This document shows positions 45,473-55,016 of a stretch of 64,000 nt of DNA, one piece after another (the stretch's first letter is position 1; every line of letters begins with the position of its first letter). The DNA lies in the NCBI GenBank assembly GCA_026873275.1, contig JANTUC010000002.1:1922001-1986000 (forward strand), in the 5' to 3' direction. This stretch comes from Pseudopithomyces maydicus. Its lineage: Eukaryota > Ascomycota > Dothideomycetes > Pleosporales > Didymosphaeriaceae. A model generated the notes under the pieces. That model was not told the origin of the DNA, searched no databases, and was given only the letters and a program-made list of their open reading frames with translations. The position numbers and the translations under genes are program-made.

Positions 45473-46462
45473 TCACAGTCTGCGCCTAGTGGCCCGATCT
45501 AACTCGTCGGTATCGCCAGACCCTAGAGGCCTCTTGCGTGCTGGGCTGCGTCTGACATGTTGCCCGTCGTCCCCAAAAGCTGGCTGGCTGGACCTTTGTT
45601 CCGATGCTGCCTTCAATGCAATATACTCTTCAGTTCGTTTTAAATTATCTACCTTGGTCATCACTCTCCAATCTTTGGGTCTCTCGTTTGCTCTCCACTT
45701 CTTCCACTGGTCTTCATGCATTACATTGCCGCTGAGGACCACAAACGCACAACTGTTGTACAGTGTGTAGACAGCCTGAACAGGCAGCCACTTGGCTTTG
45801 AGCTGCCCATATTTTTTGAGCCAATGCGCAACTTTGGCAGGCGTTTTGCACAAGTGGCGGATGTGCGGCTCCACGTAGATAGTGCGCTGGTCCCAGAAGC
45901 TCAACCCGTCATCATTGACAATGTCGAAAGAGTTGGCGGGGACGAAAGAAGCAGGGTACGTGGACGGTCGACGGCGAACGTAAAATCCATTTTCCGAAAG
46001 TTCCAGAGTGTGGCAAGGATTCTCATTCAATGCCTGTCGAAGGAGCATCTGTGTGGCTTGTGGTTTCAGGGTTGCTATATTTGGGTGGTCGAGAATGGCT
46101 GTGAGGTGGACATATTTCTCTCCCGCCTCAATGGTCCTGTAGCGCTCATGTAGCCAATTTGCACTGTTCGTGTGTTGGTGTGCATAGTCGGTGAAGATCA
46201 GCTCGATACCAGCAGCTAGCTGCGCAAGGTGTTCGGATGAAGCGGACGTGTTCGCCTTGGCCTGGCTCGAAACGGCAGATCTCTTCTCAAGTTCACTTTG
46301 AAGTGGTGCGGGCGAGGTTGCAGCCGAATTAGTGCTGGCCTTTTGCGTAGCCTGAACCAGGGCATCCTCACGAAGACTTGAGCCGTCTGGAGTGGTCGTT
46401 TCTGGTTTGCGCCTTTGGGTCTCCTTGACGCCCTTGATCCGGAGAGCGCGGGGAACAAACAT
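45473..46462 (-). CDS. conserved-looking basic protein of unknown function, 329 aa
   Basis: A single exon starting MFVPRALRIKGVKETQRRK. After a Ser/Ala-rich low-complexity stretch (about residues 20-85) there is a globular region with FYVRRRPSTYPASFVPANS, DDGLSFWDQRTIYVEPHI, VAHWLKKYGQLKAKWLPVQ and CAFVVLSGNVMHEDQWKKWR. The C-terminus is basic (RKRPLGSGD, RATRRRL). The aromatic- and Lys-rich pattern suggests nucleic-acid binding, which is inference; I do not recognise the domain. It is divergent from the WBP11-like gene, with 248 bp between starts. Confidence 0.75.
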   Translation of the reverse strand: MFVPRALRIKGVKETQRRKPETTTPDGSSLREDALVQATQKASTNSAATSPAPLQSELEKRSAVSSQAKANTSASSEHLAQLAAGIELIFTDYAHQHTNSANWLHERYRTIEAGEKYVHLTAILDHPNIATLKPQATQMLLRQALNENPCHTLELSENGFYVRRRPSTYPASFVPANSFDIVNDDGLSFWDQRTIYVEPHIRHLCKTPAKVAHWLKKYGQLKAKWLPVQAVYTLYNSCAFVVLSGNVMHEDQWKKWRANERPKDWRVMTKVDNLKRTEEYIALKAASEQRSSQPAFGDDGQHVRRSPARKRPLGSGDTDELDRATRRRL

Positions 46463-46710
46463 GGTACTGGTGATGCTTGCCCATTAGCGTTGTGAACACG
46501 CCTGTCGCGAGATGGATGCACCCGTGGACTGATCTGATCGTGTACTCGGACGCGCAGTCGAACCAATGTCGCGAAAAGCGAACGTTGTCACGTTACCTCT
46601 CCACGTCCACGGGCCTTGGCGTGACGAAACCCTACATCACACCTCCGCAACGATACTTTCTTCACGACTACTTGTTAGCTGCCTGTAATCTACCCACAAC
46701 ACTGCGCACG
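46463..46710. promoter_or_regulatory. short divergent promoter
   Basis: A 248-bp spacer between two divergent starts, including 5' UTRs. No specific sites are called. Confidence 0.45.
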
Positions 46711-47627
46711 ATGGCGAAGGAGAAGAACTTCAACCCCGTGCAAGCTGCAAAGAAAGCCGAAAAGCAAAAACAGCTCAAAAAGCAAAAAGCGCAGGTTCAA
46801 ACCCAGCGCACCGAGAAACTCGCCCGCCGAAATCCCGTCCGCATCCAGCGCGACATCGATGCCCTCAAAGAAGCCGAGCAGAATGGTTCCATACGCCCAC
46901 ACGAGCGGCAGCGGCTCACCGAGCTCGAAAAGGATCTTGCGGCGGTGAACAAGGCGAGGACTGCGCTTGGCGACAAGGCGCCGCAATTCAAGCCCGAGCG
47001 GGGAGACGGCAGCGGTGACAGAGGCGGCAGAGGAGGTCGGAGCGGGCGCGGGGGGTACTGGGAAAGAGAGCGCGAGGCGGAGAATGGAAAAGCCGAGACG
47101 GAGAAGAAAGCAGCGACACAGATGCAGATGTGAGGCATATCCCCATGCCGCGGGATACGCCGCCGCCTATACCACAAAAGTACGGACAAGATGCCCACGC
47201 TGAGGACGGTCCTCCCGAGGCGAAGAAGCCCACGCTGGTCTATGAAGCAGCACCGCAGGTCCGCGATCTCAGGAAGGAGGCCACACGCTTCATGCCTACG
47301 GCGGTTGCGCAGAAGATGAAGCTAGCGAAGGGCGAAGGAAGGCTTCTCGAACCGGAGGAGTTCGACAAGCTACAGCAAGAAGGTTACATGGATACTGCTC
47401 GAGGAACCGAGGCTGAGACAAGTCCAGGGCGGGACCGGGCCCTGCAAACACAAGAGGCCAGAGAGGATGCTGCAGAAGCTGTTGATGCTGCATTGCAGGA
47501 AGCAGAATACGAGATGATGGAAGCAGAGGGCAACGGCGAGATCAGGAATCCAGAAGCCGAGAGCAGAGTTGCGGAAAACAAGCTGCGACATGTTGAAATT
47601 GAGGAGGTGGAGGACGAGGATTACTGA
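46711..47627 (+). CDS. WBP11-like splicing-associated protein, frameshift at a G run
   Basis: The N-terminus MAKEKNFNPVQAAKKAEKQK followed by a Lys/Arg-rich helix (NPVRIQRDIDALKEAEQNG) is the WBP11 N-terminal domain. The first frame stops at about 47133, while the family's downstream motif RHIPMPRDTPPPIP lies in another frame. Adding one G to the G6 run at 47050-47055 joins them through GGVLGKRARGGEW and SSDTDADVRHI, giving 305 aa and ending EEVEDEDY. The C-terminal half has APQVRDLRKEATRFMPTAV, also typical. WBP11 proteins bind PQBP1 and spliceosome components. The homopolymer break is probably a consensus error. Confidence 0.82.
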
Positions 47628-47976
47628 AATATATGATACCCAAAATCGAATGACAGGTTGTGTAGATAATTTGCTATGGCCTACAATAACAACTATCTCT
47701 CCAATGGCATGACGGTGTGCACCAAAACTCCGATCATCGTATGCATAAACGGCTCAAACTAGAAAAACAAGAGAAAAAATCACAGCATCACGTTGTACAC
47801 AATTGAAGTCGAGATGGTGACAATGATTTATTCGTTCATCGAAGCCTTAGCTATAGGGTATATTCATACAAAACCGACCATAGGTGTGGATATCCACCAC
47901 TCTCATGTCGTAATCGTTCTCGCCAAAGTCATGAGAAAGACTCTAGGCTCAGACCACTCGGATCAAGCAAAGACGT
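47628..47976. other. convergent intergenic region
   Basis: A 349-bp spacer between converging genes. No gene recognised. Confidence 0.35.
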
Positions 47977-48379
47977 CTATTTCTTGCCACCGGAAAGGGT
48001 GTCCTGGACGGACTGGGCAGCGTTACCGAGAGACTCCTGGGCAGAGGCAAGGACGCCCTTGCCCTGGTTCGAGGCATCGTCAGAGCCGCCGCGGGTGGCA
48101 TCACCGAGCTTCTGGGTGGTGGACTTGTCGCCCTCTGAGTAGTTCGGTCAGCACAGATACAGCGAAACGTGGGCATGGGGAGACAAACCAGGCTGAACGG
48201 CGCCGGCGGCACGGTCATAGGCGCCCGAGGCAGTCTCGGAGGCCTTGTCGAGGGTAGACTTCTGGGAGTCAGGAGTAACCTTCTCCTGAACCTGGTCACC
48301 GAGTCCCTTGCGGCTGTTGGTTGTCAGTGGAAGTGGCAGGCAAGGCAGTCCAAGAGGATACATACCCGATATCAGACAT
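47977..48379 (-). CDS. hsp12: Hsp12/Hsp9-family stress protein, 98 aa
   Basis: Three exons (48379-48366, 48313-48189, 48134-47977) give 98 residues. A 14-nt first exon encodes MSDIG, then RKGLGDQVQEKVTPDSQKS, ETASGAYDRAAGAVQP and the glycine-rich end VQDTLSGGKK. The start MSD.GRK and the lack of cysteine and tryptophan are typical of yeast Hsp12 and fungal relatives, small unfolded proteins that fold on membranes and protect during stress. Introns are 52 and 54 bp, in phase. A TATA-like element and a stress-response-like AGGGG lie about 100-125 bp upstream of the ATG. Confidence 0.92.
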
Positions 48380-48477
48380 GTTGATGGTTGGTTGGTTGGT
48401 TTGAGATTTGAGGTTTGAGGTTTGTTGGAAAGTGTGGATTGAGGAGGGCAGTTGTTCGTGTGTGATGAAGAAGCGTT

Positions 48478-48505
48478 AGGGGTGGCAGTGGAGTGTTTAT
48501 ATACA
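48478..48505 (-). promoter_or_regulatory. putative STRE and TATA element of hsp12
   Basis: AGGGG at 48478-48482 (CCCCT on the gene strand) matches the stress-response element core, and TATATAAAC read on the minus strand lies at about 48496-48505. The order is unusual because the TATA element is farther from the ATG than the STRE. The assignment is by motif only. Confidence 0.35.
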
Positions 48506-49988
48506 CAAGGAGCAGCTTGCTCTGCGGGCATAACACCCGGTGCACGCAAACGACGCAGTGGACGTACGCCATACGTACGTCATGTGGATTGGTCCAGGCA
48601 GGCAGAGTGATTGTGGCCCCGAGGGCCCGCAAATCCAGAAGCTGCCCGCGTGAGCTCGAGCAAGTGGGCGCGATAGGGCTGCGCCATTGGCGCACCTCGC
48701 ACGCTTACTTGCAGATCCGTAATGCGATTCTGCGCTTGCATGGAAGAATTCACCCAGATTCCGATTCCATGCCATGGCCTGCAGAATACCATCTTCACAT
48801 GCTGTGACGTCAGCGGGGTCGACCCACGCGCTTGCGGGGCTCGTTGTCGCGTCGTCCGCAGTTCTCTTGTATGAGCAGCCAGGCACACGGTGGATAAACG
48901 ACCGCGACCTTGCCCATATTAACCTAACACACGTCTTCTTTGGATCCTTGTCGGATTCCATCTCGCTTTCGAAATGCGTCATGGCCCAGGCGCCGCCAGC
49001 AAAGCAAAGCACGCCTTCGCGGCGAAGCCTGCTTTTCTGCTGGCTCATCGTTCATGGCTCATCGACGATGTATTACAGGAACTAGAGACTGGAAACATAC
49101 TGTATAATTGGCGTGGGGCTCAAGACTCGAGACCTGATAGGCCTACAGCTACACGTCCTCTATCATGGCTTAGACTTGGCATGTAATCTATACGTTCACC
49201 GTATTGGTAGGACGGACATGCCGCCTTCTCAATAGGTTAATACGAAGCTGGAGCCTTGTAGGTAAGAGCGTCGAGGAATTGCTTTGCCCACTATCTGGTT
49301 ATACATGCCAGTCCTTCAATTATCGTCGTGAGAATCTAAACAGATCATGTCGACGTCTGTCAAGAGTGCCATGGGTCGATGATAGTTTTGACGCTTCATG
49401 TAAACACGACTAGCTGGTACGTACCTGACACATGCCCTCTGTAGCTAAGAGTGTAGACCCTGCGCAAGCTTAGCTTTTATCTCGGACCATCATACATACT
49501 ACATGGGTGGTAAGCGCCATCTCCGTGTCCCCGTCTATCCGCCAATGAACATGATTCGGATGTCGGCGCAAAGCCATCCATGTCCGACTGGCCGCCCCCA
49601 GTTTAGAACCAAACACTCCAAGTATACCTGAATCTATGTATTGATGTCAACATCTCAACTATTCTGGGTGCTGTTTGGCGAGACTTTATACGGAGCAGCG
49701 GCGTAATCAACAGTGACAATCTGATCAACGACGGCATTGACATGTCCACTTGGAAGAAATTCGAAGCAATTTCCTAACCTTTACTAGCACGCATACACAA
49801 TTGCGTAGGTTGTAAAATTGACAAGGTTGGGTATCTGTATGTATGTATATTCTAGTAATCGGCGTTCATGCCTTCTTTTCTTGAATGCGTCGTTGCTTGA
49901 GCCAGGCAAAACATGCGAAAAGCACGGTGACAAACAGCACCATCGCTGCTGTATATGCAGATGAAATGGCAGGAGGGTCAATGGACAG
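48506..49988. other. long intergenic region
   Basis: About 1.5 kb between the hsp12 promoter and the 3' end of the thioesterase gene. Short frames on both strands lack conserved character. No gene recognised. Confidence 0.35.
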
Positions 49989-50879
49989 TCAGAGTGATCC
50001 GTCGTTCTTAGCATCCCCTAGAGGGGGTATCTGCTCTTTCAGATACTGTTCTAGGTCGTCGAGCTCCTTGTCGTCGGCGGAATGCACGAGGCCCCTGGAA
50101 ACAGTCAGCGGTTGGCCAATGCGGAGGTGCGATAATATGGAGGTGCGAGAGGGAACTCCGTACTTGTACGTGTTGAAGGACACGTGGTACCCGATTTCTT
50201 TCAAGGCGTTCGCGCTCATGGAGCCAAACTTGTGAGCGACGACCTGATCGGCGTCGCCATGGCCCATGAAGATGGGTGTCTTCTGGTTAGGGCTGGCGGC
50301 GGGGATGAGGTCCTTGATCTTCCTCTGCAGGAGCAGGTAGCAGCTCAAGCCAAAGATGCCGCCGAGCTGGTCCTTGTAGGTGGCGCCCGAGAGCAGTGCC
50401 ATGGCGCCGCCCTGGGAGAAGCCGCCAATGACGACGCGGTTCGCGGGGATGCCCTTGGCGACCTCGGCTTCGATGAGCGAGTGGAAGTAGTCGCGCGACT
50501 TTAGGATGCCCTGCTCGTCCTCGTCGCGGTCCTGGAGGGAGCTGAGCGACTTGATGTCGTACCATCCAGGCATGTGCATGCCCATGTTCTGCTGCGGGTC
50601 AGCACCGTCCGAAGTGCACCGGCTGGTGGTGGAGGCGTACCAGGGTGATGGGGATGTTGGGCGCATTGGGGAACACGAAGGCAACCTCCTCGAACTTGGA
50701 CCGTCGACGGAAGTTTTCGGCGAGGAAGAGCCTGCGAGGGGTGAGCATGCACACGGGCTGCGGCCTGCATCTCAATTTGCATACCAGCCAGCTCCGCTGT
50801 CGCCGAGGCCGTGGGCGACGATGATGGTGGCCGTGTGTCGCTTGAGCGCGGGGACGACGATGGGAGCCCTGCCAGCCAT
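49989..50879 (-). CDS. apt1: acyl-protein thioesterase 1 (alpha/beta hydrolase)
   Basis: Four exons (50879-50785, 50731-50641, 50588-50164, 50094-49989) give 238 residues. APT1 removes palmitate from proteins and also hydrolyses lysophospholipids. The fold motifs are HGLGDSGAGW (oxyanion region), PNAPNIPITLNMG, the nucleophile elbow GFSQGGAMAL, GHGDADQVV (catalytic Asp) and LVHSADDKEL (catalytic His). Introns are 53, 52 and 69 bp, and all phases match. The start gives MAGRAPIVVPALK, a short N-terminus typical of fungal homologues. It is divergent from the DNA glycosylase gene. Confidence 0.94.
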
Positions 50880-51117
50880 CTGTGCGTGTTTGGGGGGGTG
50901 GGGGTCCTTTGAGGGGGCGCTGGTGCTGGTGTTGATGAGCCCGTCGCGTTGCCAATTAATGCGGGCGGGGGTGGAGGGGCGCCACTTCCGTCCAGTCCAG
51001 TGTCCCTGCCCTGCGTCTGTATAAGGTACTTGCTAGCCCGGGCCACCGCCAATCACGTTGCAGACGTCATCCATTCACCTCCCGCATCGCCGCCTCTTTT
51101 CTTTTTCTTCTTCCCAT

Positions 51118-51225
51118 CTTGCTGTCGTTTACCTTCTTCCTCTCCTTGCAGCCGTTTGCTTTCCTCCTCCTCTTGCAGCCGGTTGCCTTCTTCCTCTTCT
51201 TGTTGTCGTTTACCATCCTCCTATG
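51118..51225 (+). repeat. four-copy 27-bp tandem repeat in a divergent promoter
   Basis: Four consecutive 27-nt units start at 51118, 51145, 51172 and 51199, each beginning CTTG(C/T)(A/T)G(C/T)CG followed by a pyrimidine-rich tail. Copies 1 and 4 share TTGTCGTTTACC-like cores, and copies 2 and 3 share TTGCAGCCG. The array is in the spacer between apt1 and the DNA glycosylase gene, about 240 bp from the apt1 ATG and 280 bp from the glycosylase ATG. Confidence 0.85.
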
Positions 51226-51502
51226 CTGCTTGCTTGCTTGCCGCCCCCTTCACCCAACACCTCCTCCCTGCTCTGCCGAGTTGCCTCACTTCCAAACTTG
51301 ACCCTGATTGTACCGGTCATCGTGTTTGCCCACGTGCTGTATTTGGCTGTTTCTATCACTCGGTTGCATATAAAGCCTCAAGCTGCCGCTCCTCCTACTC
51401 CTTCGTCTATTGCATCTCTTCCCGAGCCGTCACTTGCCAGTTGCGATTTACGCCTTCAGGCCCTTACTGCCTTTATATATAAAACATACACCCCGGTCCT
51501 CA

Positions 51503-53056
51503 ATGGCGAGAACCACAAGAGCCTCCACAGCCAGGGAGCAGGCTGCCCAACTGCCATCGAGTGCCACGCAAGACTCCTCGCAGCTGCCAATTTCTCCCGT
51601 CAAACCTAAAAAGGTGTCCACAAGGGCCACAAGGCCTAATTCCGCCAAGGAGAAGTCATCTATCACCCCGAACATCTCGCGGAAGCGCTCACGCCTCACT
51701 GTCAAAGAAGAGGAGGCGGAAGAGGAGGATGAAGATATCAACCAGTTGCCGCACAATCTTGGCAAAATCCCCCAATCTATCTCTGCGGAAGAGGGCCCCA
51801 AAGACGCCCCGCCTGTCAAAAAGGCCCGGAAGCATACTCCAATCAAGGTCGCATCGCCCGAGCAGGAAAGCATACAGAACCTGGTCGACAAGGCCACAGA
51901 TATCGCAGAGCCTTCACCCAAGAAATCAAAGAAAGACAACAACTATGGATTGGTTCCAGGCACAACTCCGTATCCTGAGTGGCCCCATCCAACCCCCGAA
52001 GAGTGCGAAGAAGTCACTCGCCTTCTTTCGAGCGTCCACGGAGAGGTCAAGGCTCCTGAAGTTGTACCTCCCCCATCCCTCGAGGTGACCGGTTGCGGTG
52101 AAGTGCCATCGGTTCTTGATGCGCTTATCCGAACTCTCCTCTCTGCCGCTACTTCCGGTACCAACTCCAAACGTGCATTCCAAGGCCTTGTGAAGCGTTT
52201 TGGCATATTGGAAGAGGGGATTGGCAAAGGTAGCGTTGATTGGAACAAGGTCCGCTTAGCTGATACCAAGGACGTGTTCGAAGCTATTAAGAGTGGCGGA
52301 CTAGCGGCTAACAAGAGCAAGTACATGAAATCAATCTTGCAGATGGTATGGGAGGAGAATCAAGCAATGCGTGCTGAGCACTCCGCATCTGCGCATGACC
52401 TCTCGAAGAAAACTTCGGAAGAAAACGATATCATGGAAAAGGCCCAGAATGACGTTCTTTCTCTGGATCACTACCACTCTCTTTCCGCTGAGGAGGCCTT
52501 CAAAGAGTTGACCAAGTTTCCGGGAATCGGGGCGAAGACCGCATCATGTGTGATCCTGTTCTGTCTGCAACGCCCATCCTTTGCCGTCGACACGCATGTA
52601 TTCAGGTTCTGTCAATGGCTCGGTTGGGTGCCTCCTGCCGGTCATTCCGCTCTTCTTGCGCCTGGAAAGAAAGGAAAGCCCGGCAAGCCGGGACGCGATA
52701 CAACATTCGCACACTGTGAAGTCCGCATTCCTGACCATCTCAAATACCCGCTGCATCAGCTTTTCATAAAACATGGCAAGACTTGTCCAAGATGCCGTGC
52801 AAATACCGGCGAGACATACAGGGATTGGGAGAAGGGCTGCGTCATCGATCACCTCGTCAATCGAACTGGTGTTAGGAAAGGCACAAATGCGGTTCCAGCC
52901 AAGGGCGCAATGGGTATTGAAGCGAGGAGGCGGGCGAAGAAGAAGGCCTGGGAGCACGAGAACAGATCCGAGAGCAGCGAGCTCAGTGACCTCCGCAGCG
53001 ATGCTGAGGACGAAGACGTCGTCAACAGCTCCTCTTCAGAAGATTTCGAAGAGTAG
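51503..53056 (+). CDS. HhH-GPD base-excision DNA glycosylase, 517 aa
   Basis: A single exon. The first 170 residues are low-complexity, basic and acidic (KEEEAEEEDED), with several Lys/Arg clusters that could serve as nuclear signals. The glycosylase core spans roughly 200-450: VLDALIRTLLSAATSGTNSK, the helix-hairpin-helix FPGIGAKTASCVILF with the candidate catalytic Lys, and FAVDTHVFRFCQWLGW with the catalytic Asp. An insert rich in Gly/Lys/Pro (APGKKGKPGKPG) follows. The usual four-Cys iron-sulphur loop of endonuclease III is not complete: only CPRC and one later Cys remain. It is probably a fungal Nth-like or DEMETER-like enzyme. A TATA-like element (TATATATAAA) lies about 30 bp upstream of the ATG. 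Confidence 0.88.
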   Translation: MARTTRASTAREQAAQLPSSATQDSSQLPISPVKPKKVSTRATRPNSAKEKSSITPNISRKRSRLTVKEEEAEEEDEDINQLPHNLGKIPQSISAEEGPKDAPPVKKARKHTPIKVASPEQESIQNLVDKATDIAEPSPKKSKKDNNYGLVPGTTPYPEWPHPTPEECEEVTRLLSSVHGEVKAPEVVPPPSLEVTGCGEVPSVLDALIRTLLSAATSGTNSKRAFQGLVKRFGILEEGIGKGSVDWNKVRLADTKDVFEAIKSGGLAANKSKYMKSILQMVWEENQAMRAEHSASAHDLSKKTSEENDIMEKAQNDVLSLDHYHSLSAEEAFKELTKFPGIGAKTASCVILFCLQRPSFAVDTHVFRFCQWLGWVPPAGHSALLAPGKKGKPGKPGRDTTFAHCEVRIPDHLKYPLHQLFIKHGKTCPRCRANTGETYRDWEKGCVIDHLVNRTGVRKGTNAVPAKGAMGIEARRRAKKKAWEHENRSESSELSDLRSDAEDEDVVNSSSSEDFEE

Positions 53057-53860
53057 TCTGTGACGATGGCACAAATTATTGAAAAAGCGCGAGGCTCGCA
53101 TTATCATATCGAAGGGTGCGGGTTATTCCATTGATTGGTGTGCATTGATATTGCGTTGGATGGTTTATGTACGGTGGTGACAACAAACATTCGGATTTTC
53201 AGATGCTGCTAACACATAGTATGCGGGCAAAGGTGTATTTATATGATATTACGTTTCAGATTCGACCACATGTGTTCGTATGTACTTATATACATTTACA
53301 AATTTCATTCATAACTCTATCGACGCTTGTGGGAAAATTGCGACATATTCACATTATGCACCGCCTTACGTGTGCTCTTGATGCTTTGATGGATCGGTAC
53401 GTATGCACTTGGCCCCATATCGGTTCTATTATACTCCCAGATACACGCTCCATTCTTGTGGGGCCCCTTCCGGGAATCGGAAACGGCAAAAGGAACATGT
53501 CCCGGCAACCTATAGCTCTGCATGCCACAAAGCTTCATTCGACGTCAACCCCTTGCTTGAAACCCCCTTACCACCAGCTACCTCTGCATGCCATTGGGGG
53601 GAAATCAGATTGCTACAGTATCAATATACCTTTGCAATCTACTGTCGAATCGGAGCCCCCACGTAGATGAAGTGGGAGCAAAAGTCTCGGTTATACTAAC
53701 CCCACATTATATGGTCGTGACCACATGCTATCCAAGGCTTCCAATTTAGGCGATTTACCCTGGATACGGTCGTGTATAACCATGGCATATATACAACATT
53801 CAAAGGTCAGAATCCTTCTTCGTATTCTGAATTCAAGCGTGGAATATTCAGAAAGTCACC
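53057..53860. other. intergenic
   Basis: About 0.8 kb with no recognised gene, AT-richer than its neighbours. Confidence 0.35.
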
Positions 53861-55016
53861 ATGTTGGTCAAGGTCTTCCTACTATCACTCCTCACGTCCT
53901 CGGCTTATGCGCTTCTCCGGTTCAGTTGCTCGCAGCTTGTCGTAGAGCGGCTGGATCCTCTCGTGAACCCTGGCATCGAACAGTCGCCCCATGGTACGCT
54001 TCTCTTCCCTTACTACGTAGCTTTTTCGCGAACTGATTTTCGGTATAGTGCACCAGATAATCGGTGGCAATGCCTTCAATGTTTCCATGGATCCCAATGT
54101 CGCGCCCCCGGACACCGCAACATGCACTACTTGCACTTTTGCCGAAGACTTCAGCAACTACTGGACTGCGACTCTTTATTTCCGGGCAAAGAACGGGACT
54201 TATAAGCGCGTGCCACAGAAGGGCAACGTAAATTTCGAGCAAAGCAACGGCGGCATGACGGTCTATTACATCCCCAAAAATGCCAATGGGGCCACGCCAG
54301 GCGCGGTAACTGCTTTCAAGAAAGGATTCCGCATGCTCGTGGGCAACCCGACATACAGGAGCGAGGCTGAAGCAAAAAAGTTCCGACAATTGACATATAC
54401 GTGCCTACAGAATATGAATACAAGAACGGGCGAGACACTTGACTTCCCGAAGAAGGCTTGTCCGGCTGGAATCATGGTCAATGTCCGCTTTCCCACCTGC
54501 TGGGATGGCAATAATCTTGATTCCCCTGATCATATGAGCCATGTTGCCTATCGTAAGTCTTAGACCCCAGGGGTGATGCATGAGCTGACGTTGATAGCAT
54601 CTTCCGGTACCTTTGAAAGCAATGGGCCCTGCCCGAGCACACACCCGGTGAAGCTTCCACAGCTCTTCTACGAAGTTATATTTGCAACCGAAAAATTCAA
54701 CGACAAGAGCTTGTGGCCGAATGATGGGAGCCAGCCGTTTGTTTGGTCGTTTGGTGACAAGTATGTCGCATACCATTCACTGTGGACATGCCGCTAACAA
54801 TGAATGCAGGACTGGTTACGGAAACCACGGTGACTATGTCTTCGGATGGAAGGGGATGCACTTCAGAAGGCCATGGATACAAATTGCAACATCAACTGTC
54901 CCCAGTTGAAAACACAGAGTATTGCAGCGGCAAACAAATGTTTGCAACAGCAAAAGGTCAAAGAGGACGTGGACGGATGGTTGAGTGAACTACCGGGAGG
55001 AATGCTAATTAGCTGA
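53861..55016 (+). CDS. secreted DUF1996 protein, frameshift in last exon
   Basis: Exons 53861-53993, 54049-54552, 54598-54760 and 54810-55016 encode a secreted protein with a signal peptide (MLVKVFLLSLLTSSAYA). DUF1996 motifs include the N-terminal CSQLVVERLDPLVNPG, VHQIIGGNAFN, FAEDFSNYWTATLYF, VNVRFPTCWDGNNLDSPDH and SFGDKTGYGNHGDYVFGW. In the last exon the frame breaks at a G4 run (54852-54855). One added G gives GWKGDALQKAMDTNCN and continues to a stop at 55016, 335 aa in all. Introns are 55, 45 and 49 bp. The family is common among fungal secreted or wall proteins, with unproved function. Confidence 0.85.

Noticed and set aside
21923..54855. Programmed ribosomal frameshifting as the cause of the six broken genes
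   Set aside because: The genes are unrelated, the runs differ in base and length, and no slippery heptamer plus stem-loop pattern is evident. A shared consensus error is simpler.
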